A stretch of 64,000 nucleotides of DNA from Kosakonia radicincitans DSM 16656 (GTDB lineage Bacteria > Pseudomonadota > Gammaproteobacteria > Enterobacterales > Enterobacteriaceae), in assembly GCF_000280495.2 (NCBI RefSeq), contig NZ_CP018017.1:62001-126000 (forward strand), in the 5' to 3' direction. The position numbers and the translations under genes were made by a program. Within the stretch, counting starts at the first letter, position 1, and every line of letters begins with the position of its first letter. The notes below the pieces were generated by a model that worked only from the letters and a program-made list of their open reading frames with translations, searched no databases and was not told the DNA's origin. Positions 16,961-26,825 of the stretch are shown here, piece after piece.

Positions 16961-18079
16961 TTACTCCGCGAGTTTAGGGCGCATGGAATCGTTAGCTTGT
17001 TCGTTTGGCTGGATGTTGCGGATAACGAAGTAAGCTTCAGTTCGCTGGCCAGGCTGGAGAGTGTTGCGACTCCATAGTGCTCTTGCTGCAAGCTGAGGAT
17101 GGGTGCAGAGTGATTCATCAACCATTACTGTTGATGAACCAGTGTTTTGTGCAACGCCGATGATGACACTGAATTGACTACCCTGAAGATACTGGCCATT
17201 TGCAAAGGAGTAGCGAATCTGATCCTGGTCAGTACCCGTGCGGAAATTACAGTTCGGGATACCAACTCCTGAAGAGAGATTTCCCAGAGAGTATCCGGGT
17301 GGAATGTCCCCAAGCGCGATGGTTCGCATTATGTTGCGAATCGTCTCGATGTAATTATCTTTCTGTTCCCATCGCCTGGCTTTGACTTCGCTTCCACCAT
17401 AGTTGTTATATGCCGCAGGCATAACACCAGAAGTACTCGTGTTGTTCAGCTTTCGTGAAAGCATGAGAGTGGCTTGCACCGGTGCAATTTTCTGAGGTAC
17501 TAACGACACGGAGATCGCTACACTTTCGTCACCTTTCTCACTGATATAGAGACTTGCCGGGTTACTGTCTGAGGTGGAAACGTAGAGAGCGTTATCTTTT
17601 ACATTTACAGTTACACCCTCCTGTTTAACTTTCTGCACTACAGGGTGTTCAAACGGTGTAACAAGCCGGTTGATCTGGTTAATCGAAATCGGTACGAGGG
17701 TGTTCACGCCAGGCGCAACGATATATTCCAGCCGAGAAGGAATGACTTCTTTTGTGAGTGGAACGGGACTGGCAATTGCAGCAGGTACTGGTTGAATATT
17801 ACGGCCATCAATAGCTGGTTCACTCCCGCCATTGATAGAGTTACTTGCTGGTGGTGTATAGTTGTCAGGATATGGGCGTGTTTCTGTGCTGAGCATTGCC
17901 TGAGTTGAGGATGCTGGTCGAGAGGCGAGTTTTGCAGTGACTTTGGGTTGCGACTGCGCATCAGGCTGCTCAAATACCATGCCTTGATCAACAGACATTT
18001 CGCCCGCCGTTACGCTATGGGTCGCTAATGTGGACGACGCGGTAAGCAACAGGATAATTATGCGTTTACTATTCAACAT
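16961..18079 (-). CDS. traK: TraK, VirB9-like secretin component
   Basis: A 372-residue protein with signal peptide (STLATHSVTAGE), Pro/Ser-rich N-terminal linker and a beta-rich TraK domain (SRLEYIVAPGVNTLVPISIN, then VTPFEHPVVQKVKQEGVTVN). TraK forms the outer-membrane core with TraV and TraB. It lies after traE with a 159-base gap that shows no gene. A run of six G's three bases before the ATG probably serves as the ribosome site. Confidence 0.9.
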   Translation of the reverse strand: MLNSKRIIILLLTASSTLATHSVTAGEMSVDQGMVFEQPDAQSQPKVTAKLASRPASSTQAMLSTETRPYPDNYTPPASNSINGGSEPAIDGRNIQPVPAAIASPVPLTKEVIPSRLEYIVAPGVNTLVPISINQINRLVTPFEHPVVQKVKQEGVTVNVKDNALYVSTSDSNPASLYISEKGDESVAISVSLVPQKIAPVQATLMLSRKLNNTSTSGVMPAAYNNYGGSEVKARRWEQKDNYIETIRNIMRTIALGDIPPGYSLGNLSSGVGIPNCNFRTGTDQDQIRYSFANGQYLQGSQFSVIIGVAQNTGSSTVMVDESLCTHPQLAARALWSRNTLQPGQRTEAYFVIRNIQPNEQANDSMRPKLAE

Positions 18080-18238
18080 TTAGCCCCCCGATAAGTGGCA
18101 ACACTACGTTCATTTTTAAATTGGCTATTACCAATCAGAAAATTCATTTCGGCACATCCGTTTTGTTTACTGATTGCTGATTTATTAATCTCTCGCTTAA
18201 AGATTTATATCTCGGTTAAATCAACTAACGAAATTCTG

Positions 18239-18865
18239 TCAGGAAGTTCGAGCTGCCGAAGATTTCTGCCTTTGACCTTTGTGTTTATCTTCTTCACTTG
18301 GCAGCAACGGTTTGCCACTCTTTATCTCAATGAACGTAATAATGGGCCGGTAGCCTTTTACGTTAACAGTAATCTCGTAATAGACTGGCGTGGTCGATGG
18401 TTTGCCGGTGATACCTTCGAGAGTTTGGTTACCGGTGACATAAAAAGTACCAACTGCTAACGGGTCGGTGATAACCCCGACCGGATTAAAAGAAAGCGAG
18501 ATTCGGTCGCGCTTAATTTGGTCAATCTGGTCGTCCATTGCTTTCATAACTTTTGTGTAAATTGAAGCGTCAAGAAACGGGCCGATAGAATTCTTGAGTA
18601 GATCTAAAGTGGCTGGGTTAGCATTTCCAAAACTGTCGGCTATATATAACGCCCATGCCTTCATATAAGAGCTGCTGGCGGCTTTTTCATCCAGCCAGGC
18701 TGTTTCTGTAAGGTTTGGCGGAATAATAGTGATGGGTTGTGTTTTGGCTAACAGAGCATAACCAAGTACAAGGTTTGCCAGAATCATTGAGGCAGAGATT
18801 AACTTGAAACTTTTGTTTTCTAACTGAAGTCCAACTAACCCTTTTTTGAAATTATGGATATTCAT
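18239..18865 (-). CDS. traE: TraE, VirB5-position pilus assembly protein
   Basis: A 208-residue protein with one N-terminal membrane segment (LISASMILANLVLGYALLAK) and the TraE domain (ITIIPPNLTETAWLDEKAAS, ALYIADSFGNANPATLDLLK). TraE is an inner-membrane protein required for pilus assembly. The start overlaps the end of traL by four bases. Confidence 0.92.
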   Translation of the reverse strand: MNIHNFKKGLVGLQLENKSFKLISASMILANLVLGYALLAKTQPITIIPPNLTETAWLDEKAASSSYMKAWALYIADSFGNANPATLDLLKNSIGPFLDASIYTKVMKAMDDQIDQIKRDRISLSFNPVGVITDPLAVGTFYVTGNQTLEGITGKPSTTPVYYEITVNVKGYRPIITFIEIKSGKPLLPSEEDKHKGQRQKSSAARTS

Positions 18866-19146
18866 ACAATAAACTCCCGGTCGAAGGATTCAGGTACAAA
18901 AGTGCCACCACCGAATGTGACTCCGAATTTCCAGTAACAGAGGTGCATAAAATATTTCTCAGAAGCTCGCGCCAGAAAACCGCCATAAACACGTGAAACT
19001 ACAACACCCAGAATTATCATCGGTAATAATCGTCCAGTGATAATCCCAACCGCGAGAGCAACGAAAAATGGCATGGCTTCATCAATCGACCAAAAAAATA
19101 ACTTTGGTGGTTCGTCAATCGAGTGAGAAATATAAACAGGTTCCAT
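18862..19146 (-). CDS. traL: TraL, small pilus assembly membrane protein
   Basis: A 94-residue protein with the TraL pattern: short polar N-terminus with SIDEPPKLFFWSIDEA, two hydrophobic spans (FFVALAVGIITGRLLPMIIL, GVVVSRVYGGFL) and a C-terminal YFMHLCYWKFG. TraL is the VirB3 counterpart. Order traL-E-K-B-V is the standard F-type core. Confidence 0.92.
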   Translation of the reverse strand: MEPVYISHSIDEPPKLFFWSIDEAMPFFVALAVGIITGRLLPMIILGVVVSRVYGGFLARASEKYFMHLCYWKFGVTFGGGTFVPESFDREFIV

Positions 19147-19195
19147 GATGACCTCTCATATGAATTTTTTCAGATTTATTGACGACAAAATGCGC

Positions 19196-20014
19196 CTATT
19201 TCTGACCAGAGCCTGCAAGCTGAGCCATCATTTGCATAAGGCCTGCTCCATCTACTGCGCCCTGAACAATGGCTGACTTATCACCGTAGACAACAATGTT
19301 TGTAGGGGTCTTTTGGATACCAAGCTGACCTGCTTCACGAACGTCGTCGGCTATCTTGCTGGACGGCCTGGCCGCATTGATACATTCAAGTAAGCGGTTC
19401 GGGTCTAAACCAGTTTCGCGGGCGATTTGGTCTAGCGGTGCGCTAAGACCGTGCCCGTCAGATTGGCTGTAGCGGAATAACGCTTTAGATAACTGGAAGA
19501 AAGATGGATTTCCTCCCTGCTCAACAGCACACTCCGCTGCTAAAGCTTCAGTACGGGAAGCCTGCCCGTGAACAGGAACATGTTTGAAAACCATCGCAAT
19601 ATTCCCTTGTGATGAATCCACGAGATCCATAACGATTGGGAAATGTTGTTTGCAGTACTGACATTCAAAATCGGAATACTCAATGATATAGAACTGAGCA
19701 TCCGGGTTCCCATAAATACGTTCGTTGTCCGTAGAAGGCGCATAGGCGGTATCGGGTTTGTTTCCAGTCCGGTAACCGACATTGGATTGTTTCTGCGATT
19801 CAGGTTTTAGGCCCGCTGCATTAATGTATTTTGCAAATGCGTCCAGTAGTTCGCTTTTGTTGTTTACTACGGGCTTGTGAGTCTCAGCAACGATCGCTAG
19901 GTCATTAAGAAGTTGGGACTGTCTATCGATTTGGTAAGTAAAAAATGCAGCCGTGCTTACCATAACCATGAGCGGAATTCCAAATATAAGAGAGTTCAAA
20001 ATGTTCTTTTTCAT
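19196..20014 (-). CDS. DsbA-family thiol:disulfide protein, membrane anchored
   Basis: A 272-residue protein with an N-terminal membrane anchor (SLIFGIPLMVMVSTAAFFTY), a short coiled stretch, and a DsbA/thioredoxin domain with redox motif CQYC in IIEYSDFECQYCKQHFPI. The cis-proline loop is KTPTNIV. It probably oxidises or isomerises periplasmic transfer proteins. It overlaps the preceding small gene by four bases and lies just upstream of traL. Confidence 0.82.
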   Translation of the reverse strand: MKKNILNSLIFGIPLMVMVSTAAFFTYQIDRQSQLLNDLAIVAETHKPVVNNKSELLDAFAKYINAAGLKPESQKQSNVGYRTGNKPDTAYAPSTDNERIYGNPDAQFYIIEYSDFECQYCKQHFPIVMDLVDSSQGNIAMVFKHVPVHGQASRTEALAAECAVEQGGNPSFFQLSKALFRYSQSDGHGLSAPLDQIARETGLDPNRLLECINAARPSSKIADDVREAGQLGIQKTPTNIVVYGDKSAIVQGAVDGAGLMQMMAQLAGSGQK

Positions 20015-20304
20015 TTGTAGCCTCTTGATTGCTGCAATTGTTCCGGCGTATAGATTTCGTTTGGCTTTTGGACTTTGACCTGAGACGCCTCAGCAGCTTT
20101 TTGCTTTTTAAGATAGGGCAGTATGATTTCAGCCATGTCTTTGTTCAGGACATCCCGTGACTGAGGGTAAGTTGATGCCGTGATCTTCTGATTGAGGATA
20201 CGGATTTTTTCTGGGACATCAGAAATTAGCAAATAGCTAATCATCCCTACGGTAAACGTCAGGCAGAGCAGGGCAGAAAGAATAAATGGTTTCGAATTAG
20301 TCAT
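20011..20304 (-). CDS. Small single-span membrane protein
   Basis: A 97-residue protein with one N-terminal hydrophobic segment (FILSALLCLTFTVGMISYLL) and a polar, probably periplasmic tail. No family is recognised. First gene after the 20355-20381 terminator, coupled by overlap to the DsbA-like gene and followed by traL-E-K-B-V, so it likely belongs to the transfer operon. Confidence 0.6.
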   Translation of the reverse strand: MTNSKPFILSALLCLTFTVGMISYLLISDVPEKIRILNQKITASTYPQSRDVLNKDMAEIILPYLKKQKAAEASQVKVQKPNEIYTPEQLQQSRGYK

Positions 20305-20354
20305 GCATCACCTCGCACAGCTAATTTAACAAACATGAAATATTGAGGAAAAAG

Positions 20355-20381
20355 AAAAGCACCGCAAATTGAGGTGCTTTT
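20355..20381 (-). terminator. Terminator after the traI-traD operon
   Basis: AAAAGCACC/GGTGCTTTT stem with a nine-base loop, just beyond the stop codon of the DUF4400-like gene. Confidence 0.8.
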
Positions 20382-20388
20382 CTTAAGG

Positions 20389-21039
20389 TTAAATACGTTT
20401 TGGTAGGTTTGAAATAAGTAGAGATGAACCAATAGGAATCATTACTATCATTATGAGTGCCCCGATCATTGGAGGCACAGGTAACGGTATAAAAAGCGAC
20501 AGGAGAACGCTATATACACCCCAGCCAATCAATACCATGCTACGACGGTTAAGAAACGGACTGGCATATCCAAAGTTATATCTTTTTGCCATCCACCGCA
20601 TTACCCCTGCAAACAGAGACGGGATGATGACCACGGCCATGTACGGTAACCAATACATATCAAGTGTTAAACGATACATAATCATGTAGAGCCAATAATT
20701 CAGGTTCTCGGCAATGTTCTGGAAAAGCCCAACAAAGTATTTCAGTGGCCCGCCGTGGTTGGCCATGTCGCTGGGAGGAAGCTGGTAAAAATCCTTTAAC
20801 GCCTTATCAATCCCCGTATTTACAAATGCTTCAGTATAATTGTCGCGAGCCTTTTGCAATACCATGACGAAATCTTTTTCGCCTATCATTTTATGACCCC
20901 ATGCGATTTCTTTCAGAGCATTAGACTTAAAATACTCAACCGGAAAGAAGACAGAGATAAAAAGGAGAATCGTCGAACTCCAGATGATCAGTGTCTTTAT
21001 CGTCTTAGGCCACTTTTCCTCATTCAACTTATCAGACAT
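20389..21039 (-). CDS. DUF4400-like membrane protein (TraJ of SXT/IncC type)
   Basis: A 216-residue protein with about four hydrophobic spans (TLIIWSSTILLFISVFFPVE, MYWLPYMAVVIIPSLFAGVM, MVLIGWGVYSVLLSLFIP, IGALIMIVMIPIG). The pattern and position behind traI-traD match the DUF4400 gene of SXT and IncA/C transfer regions. Its role there is not clear. It overlaps the upstream gene by 16 bases. Confidence 0.65.
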   Translation of the reverse strand: MSDKLNEEKWPKTIKTLIIWSSTILLFISVFFPVEYFKSNALKEIAWGHKMIGEKDFVMVLQKARDNYTEAFVNTGIDKALKDFYQLPPSDMANHGGPLKYFVGLFQNIAENLNYWLYMIMYRLTLDMYWLPYMAVVIIPSLFAGVMRWMAKRYNFGYASPFLNRRSMVLIGWGVYSVLLSLFIPLPVPPMIGALIMIVMIPIGSSLLISNLPKRI

Positions 21040-21410
21040 TCGATATCCCCAATCTTCGCCTTCCTCCCAGCCTGGATAATCAGTTCGTTGGTTAGCTTTC
21101 TCGGGAGATTTATCCGTGAAGTAATTTCACAGAAATTCAACGTGTGTTGAAGTTCCCGGCAAACGAACAAGCCAAGCTCAATGATATAGATCGCAAGCCG
21201 CTCCCAGTCATTCAGCTCCTGCTCGTTGTCCTGATGATAAGCTTTGATAGCGGAGCTCACTGCTGCACCAACGCGTTCATCAGGAGTAAGGGTTTTCAGT
21301 AGAGCTAACATTTGCCCAGTGATGCCATCAACACATGGCCAGATCATGGTCAAACCGTCATATGAGGCTTGATCATCTTTACGCTTTAATAGAGTTTTGG
21401 TTTTAATCAT
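21024..21410 (-). CDS. Conserved transfer-region protein behind traD
   Basis: A 128-residue soluble protein, mainly helical, with no recognised motif. It starts two bases after the traD stop, with its ribosome site inside traD, and overlaps the DUF4400-like gene. The tight packing between traD and that gene suggests a role in transfer. In SXT-type elements a small gene also occupies this place. Confidence 0.6.
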   Translation of the reverse strand: MIKTKTLLKRKDDQASYDGLTMIWPCVDGITGQMLALLKTLTPDERVGAAVSSAIKAYHQDNEQELNDWERLAIYIIELGLFVCRELQHTLNFCEITSRINLPRKLTNELIIQAGRKAKIGDIECLIS

Positions 21411-21412
21411 AT

Positions 21413-23389
21413 TTACCCCTCGGCGCTGATACGTGATTTTTCACCACGAACCTTTTGTTGACGTTCGTAGATTGAAAGGTACTTTTTAGCGATAGTTCGG
21501 ACATCGCTTAACTCGGACTCATTCCTCGGCATTAATATGACGGGGACTTTACCTTTTACTATTTTATTAGCCTGATTTATGGCCATGCATTCGAGGTTGG
21601 GTAACCAACCTAGCAGTTGAGATTGAAATAACTCGCCTTCTTCCTCCATCAATCGTTCCCCGACACTGCCGGTGATTTGTTCAGGATCTGCACCTGCGCT
21701 GGAGCCATGACCACGCATAATATATTTGAACTTTGTCGGTGGTACTCGTTTCATGACTGCTTCCTGGGCATCAGGATCTGGTGTGCGTAGCGCCGTAAAG
21801 TGGTTCGTATTGGTTATAACCTGCTTCATTTTGGCTTCTGAACCGAGACGGGCTTCGAAGTCGGAAGTCGATTGCGACGAAATAAATAAGCGGAACCCAG
21901 CACCACGGGTTTTATTCAACATTTTAATAACTTGGTCATTAATAACTTCAGCTGCTTCATCGATTAACACCATTACAGAAGCCAAGTCCTGACCACCAGG
22001 TTTTAAAAAATTGTACACAGTCGAGCTAACAGATGTTATATCAGACAGGAAAATAGAACCGACCGCAGATCCAGTCTCAGCATCTGCAAGGGAATTTAAC
22101 CCCAAATACAACATTCCCCCGGTAGTGATGATATCCTGAATATTCGAAATTGGACGAGTATCATTCAGTTCATCTTCATCAGCACTGTCAGGGGATAACA
22201 ACTCTGACATAAACCCTTGAGTTAGTTGACTAAGAATTGGCATCACGTTCAGAATCATTTTCTGGAAGTGTTCGCGCTGATGACCGAACATATCAATACC
22301 GGCTTCAATTGAAGTATCGCCTTTCCCTTTATTACCTTTAATGTCATTTCGGTAAATGTCTGCACATATTTCTGCTATTTCTTTTGGGCCTTTAATTTTA
22401 GACGAGTAACGGTCAATTTTCGCCTGTAAAATAATGTCGAAATCGGACTCTCCTAAAGTCTTGTGGCCGAATTTAGTGATGGCCATAATCAATAGAGATG
22501 CTAATGAAGAGATGTCAGCACTCAGTTGTGATTTAATATTGCGTAAAGTCGGTTTGATTTCACAGATTTTCATCAGCTCAACAACCGTAGTTAATGACAT
22601 AATACCAAATGAAACAAACGGATCGCTCGTACTATCAGCACGTTGAATAACCGATGTAATTCTGTTAGCTACCTCGCCAGCCTGAGTGTAGTTAGTAATT
22701 GGAGATATTCGAGCTGATTTTTCAGGATGCGCCAATGAAACGTAATTATATTTCGTTGAGCGATCCACCAATTCCAGACAGAACTTCATCCATTCAGCCA
22801 GTTCTTCATCATTTTTGGGGTCAATGAGGATTAGTGGTTGTTTTTTTAGTGCGGCTTGAAGAATAAGTAGTTTAAAATATGTTGTTTTGCCTGAGCCGGT
22901 TGTGCCAGTTATAAGCGTATGCAACGATAAAAGTTCTTCAGAAATTCCGATCCATTCGTTTTTTTTACCTAGCGCATGAATCCAGCCGAGGCCCATAAAA
23001 TTTTTGGATGGTTTGGCTACAAATTTCTTTATGTCACGCTTTATCAACTCAGATGCCAGTTGACCCTCATTCTGGCCCCACTCAAAGCCTCTGCAAATAA
23101 GATAGCTGTCAGGCTCACGAATCATCTGTTCGATAAATGATTTCATGTCCATTACGAGTGGTTTTGGTTTTCGCTTCAGGCGGCGTTTGTGCGTATAAAT
23201 ATCCCATGCTGCCGGGAGACTACGAATACCATAAGCAGCCTGGACTGCAACTGAGAGGTAACAGGGTAGAGATGGCATGTTAAACAGTGTATTAACCCCG
23301 ATAGTTGCGGCTATACCTGCTGTCCAACCAAGAGTCTCAAGGCCTTCAAAATTTGTGCGCCAACGTAAGTTATATTTCCACTCACTCAT
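21413..23389 (-). CDS. traD: TraD/TraG-type coupling protein
   Basis: A 658-residue protein from the ATG at 23389, which overlaps the traI stop by eight bases. N-terminal membrane spans (LGWTAGIAATIGVNTLFNM and next), Walker A TGTTGSGKTTYFKLLIL, Walker B VMVLIDEAAEVIND, and the C-terminal RecA-like motifs (ISSQSTSDFEARLGSEAKMK). The coupling protein brings the relaxase-DNA complex to the secretion channel and pumps DNA. Confidence 0.92.
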   Translation of the reverse strand: MSEWKYNLRWRTNFEGLETLGWTAGIAATIGVNTLFNMPSLPCYLSVAVQAAYGIRSLPAAWDIYTHKRRLKRKPKPLVMDMKSFIEQMIREPDSYLICRGFEWGQNEGQLASELIKRDIKKFVAKPSKNFMGLGWIHALGKKNEWIGISEELLSLHTLITGTTGSGKTTYFKLLILQAALKKQPLILIDPKNDEELAEWMKFCLELVDRSTKYNYVSLAHPEKSARISPITNYTQAGEVANRITSVIQRADSTSDPFVSFGIMSLTTVVELMKICEIKPTLRNIKSQLSADISSLASLLIMAITKFGHKTLGESDFDIILQAKIDRYSSKIKGPKEIAEICADIYRNDIKGNKGKGDTSIEAGIDMFGHQREHFQKMILNVMPILSQLTQGFMSELLSPDSADEDELNDTRPISNIQDIITTGGMLYLGLNSLADAETGSAVGSIFLSDITSVSSTVYNFLKPGGQDLASVMVLIDEAAEVINDQVIKMLNKTRGAGFRLFISSQSTSDFEARLGSEAKMKQVITNTNHFTALRTPDPDAQEAVMKRVPPTKFKYIMRGHGSSAGADPEQITGSVGERLMEEEGELFQSQLLGWLPNLECMAINQANKIVKGKVPVILMPRNESELSDVRTIAKKYLSIYERQQKVRGEKSRISAEG

Positions 23390-26084
23390 CTTTATCCACC
23401 ATTTGATTATGCATTCGTTCACTATTAGGAAGAATGTAGTCAACACCGGTCTTTGAATAGAAATCAAAGTGCATCAGCATAATCTTCTGCAATTGAGTAA
23501 TATCAATGCCGAGTTCATCCGCAATACGTCGCTTTAAGGCAACGCTTACGGCAATGACAGGCTCTCCAGAATAGGTTCGCTTCAGCATACCTTTTGAAAT
23601 CATTTCATTGCATAAATCTGTAATGTTGTAATCTTTATCAGAAACATCAGTTAAAGCAGAGTAAAGCAGATCGTTAAACTTCCCATCCATCAGCAAGTCG
23701 ATATCATTATTAAGTTCTTTTCTGAGATATAAGCACTTCTGAGTACGATGGAAATAATACTGGGCTGGGGCTTCCATAAACCTTTGCCATAACCAGTTGG
23801 AGTCCTGAAGCAGAGCATAATTACGCTCATCAAAATCTTTATCAATAGCAATGATTAAGTGGCCTGATTCAATGAAAAGATCGTCTGAGTGGTCGGTAAC
23901 ATATTTAACGAGAAATTCTTTGGCCGCTTCAAGACCAGATACGTATAGCTGACTAAATTTATCGTAAAATTTTACGTTAGCCGGTATGTTGGCCGAAGTA
24001 TCCGCATGAGCCGAGTAACCAAAATCGTTATCAGCTTTCACGTCATCCTGCCACATGGAATCATAATCTTCGTAAATTGAATAATCATCAATTACCTCAC
24101 CAGACTGAATGCCGGTATCGACAGCATCCTGGTGCAGCTGAATTTCCTTTAATGCCTGACGGGTAGGTGAGGGCTGGGTCTGATCCAATGCATCGCTTGA
24201 AGTTGGTTCGTTGCTATTATACGAGTTGATGATTGAATGAAACTCAAGGGTTTCGTTCAGAGTTTTATGGTTTGGTTCTTTTATAAGTGAACTGGGTACA
24301 GAGAACTCAATCTCTGTTTGTGCCGATGCCAGGGTTTCTTTGAGGGAAAGACGGCGCTTGGGTTCATTATTCTCCGACACTGGCTTTGGTTGATTATCTT
24401 TGAGCCCTTTTGATTCCCCGCTGCCCGCCAGCTCAGTTGTTGGTGAATTAGTGTCATCCAGACAATCTTTTTGATTTTTGGTACTGGTATTTCTTTCCTT
24501 TACACGATTGTAGTCCTCATCAGAAAGCAGATTGAGCTTATGCAGCAGTTCGTGGGCGTTTTCCGGCGTAACCTGTCGGTTTCCAAAAATACTCTCCAGT
24601 GGAGATTCCTGTTCATCAGCAATGATTGTTCCGCCCTGTAAAACTGAGCGGTCGACCTCATTCGGTATTCCGGTTGACGGAACCGGCTTCTGACCAATGT
24701 AGGGTTCGCTTTCGACGAGTTTTGGCTGGTTTGGCCTCCCGGTCAGGTATTCCACCCATTTACCTTCAATACGGATGCGGCTGCTGCATGGTAGAGGGTC
24801 AACAGTATCGACAAATAGTACTTCTGGAGATATCAGAAGGATGCAGCTCAACGCAACTTTAGGGTCTTTGCTTTCTCTTGAACTTTTATCATTCAAGATA
24901 TGAGGGGCAATACGCCAGTATGCAGTGTCATCGTCCTGGTGAACGTTTGGTCGACAGAGATGATAACTTAGCATCAGGTCAGCCAGACTATTCTGGGTTT
25001 GTGGAATAACAGCGCCGGAGTTCCTAACGGTCTCAATAATATCCTTGACCGCAACACCCCAGACGATGAATACGCCATAGGTAGTCACCCATACAGGGCT
25101 TCCTGGCTTGTTGGGAATCCAATCTCCTTTTTTCAATCTATGGCGCATGGCATCAACTACACGCTGAACCGCAGGTACACCTGACTGGCTTGCACGAATC
25201 GCATCACCGGCGTATTGCCGCATATCATAGTTAACGGATGCTGAGTCGGCGGCCTTAATGGTAGTGAGGATCTTGTTTTTAACGTCCTGACCACTGATTT
25301 TTTCTGCATTGAGCTGCGCACTGGCATTCAGTGCCCGGGTCAATTCATTGAAAATATCATTCCCGCCGTTAAGAAGGTAAACATGCATTTCTTTTGGCAT
25401 GATCATCAACAACATATTGCTCGTGCTGGAGGTATGCTGGCGGTGACGGCCTGGTTTCCATACAAGATAGTATCTTTTTACATTGTTCTCTTTTGCCCAG
25501 ACATGGATTGGTTCATGGCCTGGAGGCCAGTGAATTTTCCCGTCTTCGTTCCATACTTCAAAATCGGTAAATGGTTTCCCGAGGTCATGAAGTAGCCCAC
25601 CAGCTGCGACTGCAAGTCGCCATGCTAATGCACGATTTGATTTATGTACGGGAACCGCCATTGAATCAAACTCGATGTTTTTAGAACGCCGGATACACTG
25701 GAAACACACTTCCAATGAATGACGCAACAATCCGGTTGCAGCACGGTGATGATGGTTTTCGGATGCCGGGAAGAGGTGAACAAAGTTAGCGAAATTTATC
25801 AGCATAGGAAGAATAAGCTGATTAAACTCAGAGTCCCTAATATCCAGTTCTCGTTTAATCGCCATCACAAGTGGTTTCTGGTAATGACGTAATACGTACT
25901 CACCCGGTACTTGAGCCGGGAATCCGATTTCGCTTGCCGGATAGCGCATATTATCTCGTGATGAAATGAGTTTCCCGATTTCTTCATCTACTGACATATC
26001 GATTTCGTCACCGAATAGATCAGTGGTAGCCTTTTTGTTATCAGGCAAAAAAGTATTCAGAATATTTTTAATGTGTCTCAGCAT
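23382..26084 (-). CDS. traI: MOBH-type relaxase TraI
   Basis: A 900-residue protein of the TraI_2/MOBH class. The N-terminal domain has the HD-type metal motifs of this relaxase family (HHHRAATGLLRHSLEV and GGLLHDLGKPF) and the HxxR region GRHRQHTSS. A long low-complexity middle (about 470-690) leads to a C-terminal domain (LEAAKEFLVKYVTDHSDDLF to HFDFYSKTGVDYI). MOBH relaxases nick oriT in SXT/R391, IncA/C and IncH elements; the nick site is not known here. It is translated with traD. Confidence 0.88.
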   Translation of the reverse strand: MLRHIKNILNTFLPDNKKATTDLFGDEIDMSVDEEIGKLISSRDNMRYPASEIGFPAQVPGEYVLRHYQKPLVMAIKRELDIRDSEFNQLILPMLINFANFVHLFPASENHHHRAATGLLRHSLEVCFQCIRRSKNIEFDSMAVPVHKSNRALAWRLAVAAGGLLHDLGKPFTDFEVWNEDGKIHWPPGHEPIHVWAKENNVKRYYLVWKPGRHRQHTSSTSNMLLMIMPKEMHVYLLNGGNDIFNELTRALNASAQLNAEKISGQDVKNKILTTIKAADSASVNYDMRQYAGDAIRASQSGVPAVQRVVDAMRHRLKKGDWIPNKPGSPVWVTTYGVFIVWGVAVKDIIETVRNSGAVIPQTQNSLADLMLSYHLCRPNVHQDDDTAYWRIAPHILNDKSSRESKDPKVALSCILLISPEVLFVDTVDPLPCSSRIRIEGKWVEYLTGRPNQPKLVESEPYIGQKPVPSTGIPNEVDRSVLQGGTIIADEQESPLESIFGNRQVTPENAHELLHKLNLLSDEDYNRVKERNTSTKNQKDCLDDTNSPTTELAGSGESKGLKDNQPKPVSENNEPKRRLSLKETLASAQTEIEFSVPSSLIKEPNHKTLNETLEFHSIINSYNSNEPTSSDALDQTQPSPTRQALKEIQLHQDAVDTGIQSGEVIDDYSIYEDYDSMWQDDVKADNDFGYSAHADTSANIPANVKFYDKFSQLYVSGLEAAKEFLVKYVTDHSDDLFIESGHLIIAIDKDFDERNYALLQDSNWLWQRFMEAPAQYYFHRTQKCLYLRKELNNDIDLLMDGKFNDLLYSALTDVSDKDYNITDLCNEMISKGMLKRTYSGEPVIAVSVALKRRIADELGIDITQLQKIMLMHFDFYSKTGVDYILPNSERMHNQMVDKDE

Positions 26085-26149
26085 TAAAAGATTTCTCCGG
26101 TTAAGTACCTTGTAAGTTAACCGATTGAGAAAAAAATCGTGCTGGAAAA

Positions 26150-26210
26150 TGACGACGTTTTGTCTTCATAAAACATAACGTCAAGGGTGAGAAATTAAGA
26201 TAATGACGTT
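26150..26210. promoter_or_regulatory. Inverted and direct TGACG repeats between traI and the lipoprotein gene
   Basis: In the 149-base divergent gap, TGACG (26150-26154) and CGTCA (26179-26183) flank GTTTT/AAAAC. A further TGACGTT occurs near 26204. This could be an operator for the divergent promoters or an oriT-associated inverted repeat. There is no direct evidence for either. Confidence 0.35.
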
Positions 26211-26233
26211 GCTATCCAATTGGAGACTAAGCA

Positions 26234-26803
26234 ATGAAATTGGCGAATAAAATTGTTTTGCCCCTGCTGGTGGTTATTACCGGCGTAATCACCAGCGGTT
26301 GCAGTGGGACAGGTAAGCCACAACGTACTTACCTCGACGAAACGCGCAATCTCCCCGCCAGGGCCGAGTACCCCTACCAGTATCAGTACTCCGAATCCTG
26401 GCGTGGTACAGAACGCGGTGGCGCGGCTATACGTTACCCTGGGTATGAGCATACGCTCGTGAGTCCGTATGCCATCAATGATCCATCCGGGAAGCGATAT
26501 GTGGCACATGACAATTACACCCAGGTCTTGCTCACTTCAGTGGCAAACACAAAGTATGCCAATGGGCCGCGTGGCACGTTCACACAGACCCCAGCATTTT
26601 GCGGGGAAAATACCTTTCTCCTTCCTAATAACACACAGAACGCCAGTAGGGCTGAATACCTCCGTATCAAAGATAAATACTGCTCAACACCTGGCTATCG
26701 GTTAAGTGCCCACGAATTAAATGTGCTTTCCAGTGGTGAACCGGAAGAGCTGCGGAAATATCGAATTCAGATGCAGATCGATAACCAACAACCTAAGTCC
26801 TAA
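26234..26803 (+). CDS. Putative lipoprotein
   Basis: A 189-residue protein with signal peptide and lipobox (VITSGCSGTG). The mature part is rich in Tyr, Arg and Pro, with four or more cysteines (AFCGENTFLL, DKYCSTPGYRL). No family is recognised. It is read divergently from traI and lies 22 bases before the DsbA-like gene, probably one operon; the DsbA-like protein may fold it. Confidence 0.6.
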   Translation: MKLANKIVLPLLVVITGVITSGCSGTGKPQRTYLDETRNLPARAEYPYQYQYSESWRGTERGGAAIRYPGYEHTLVSPYAINDPSGKRYVAHDNYTQVLLTSVANTKYANGPRGTFTQTPAFCGENTFLLPNNTQNASRAEYLRIKDKYCSTPGYRLSAHELNVLSSGEPEELRKYRIQMQIDNQQPKS

Positions 26804-26825
26804 TCCATCAAAATGCGAGGGTACA

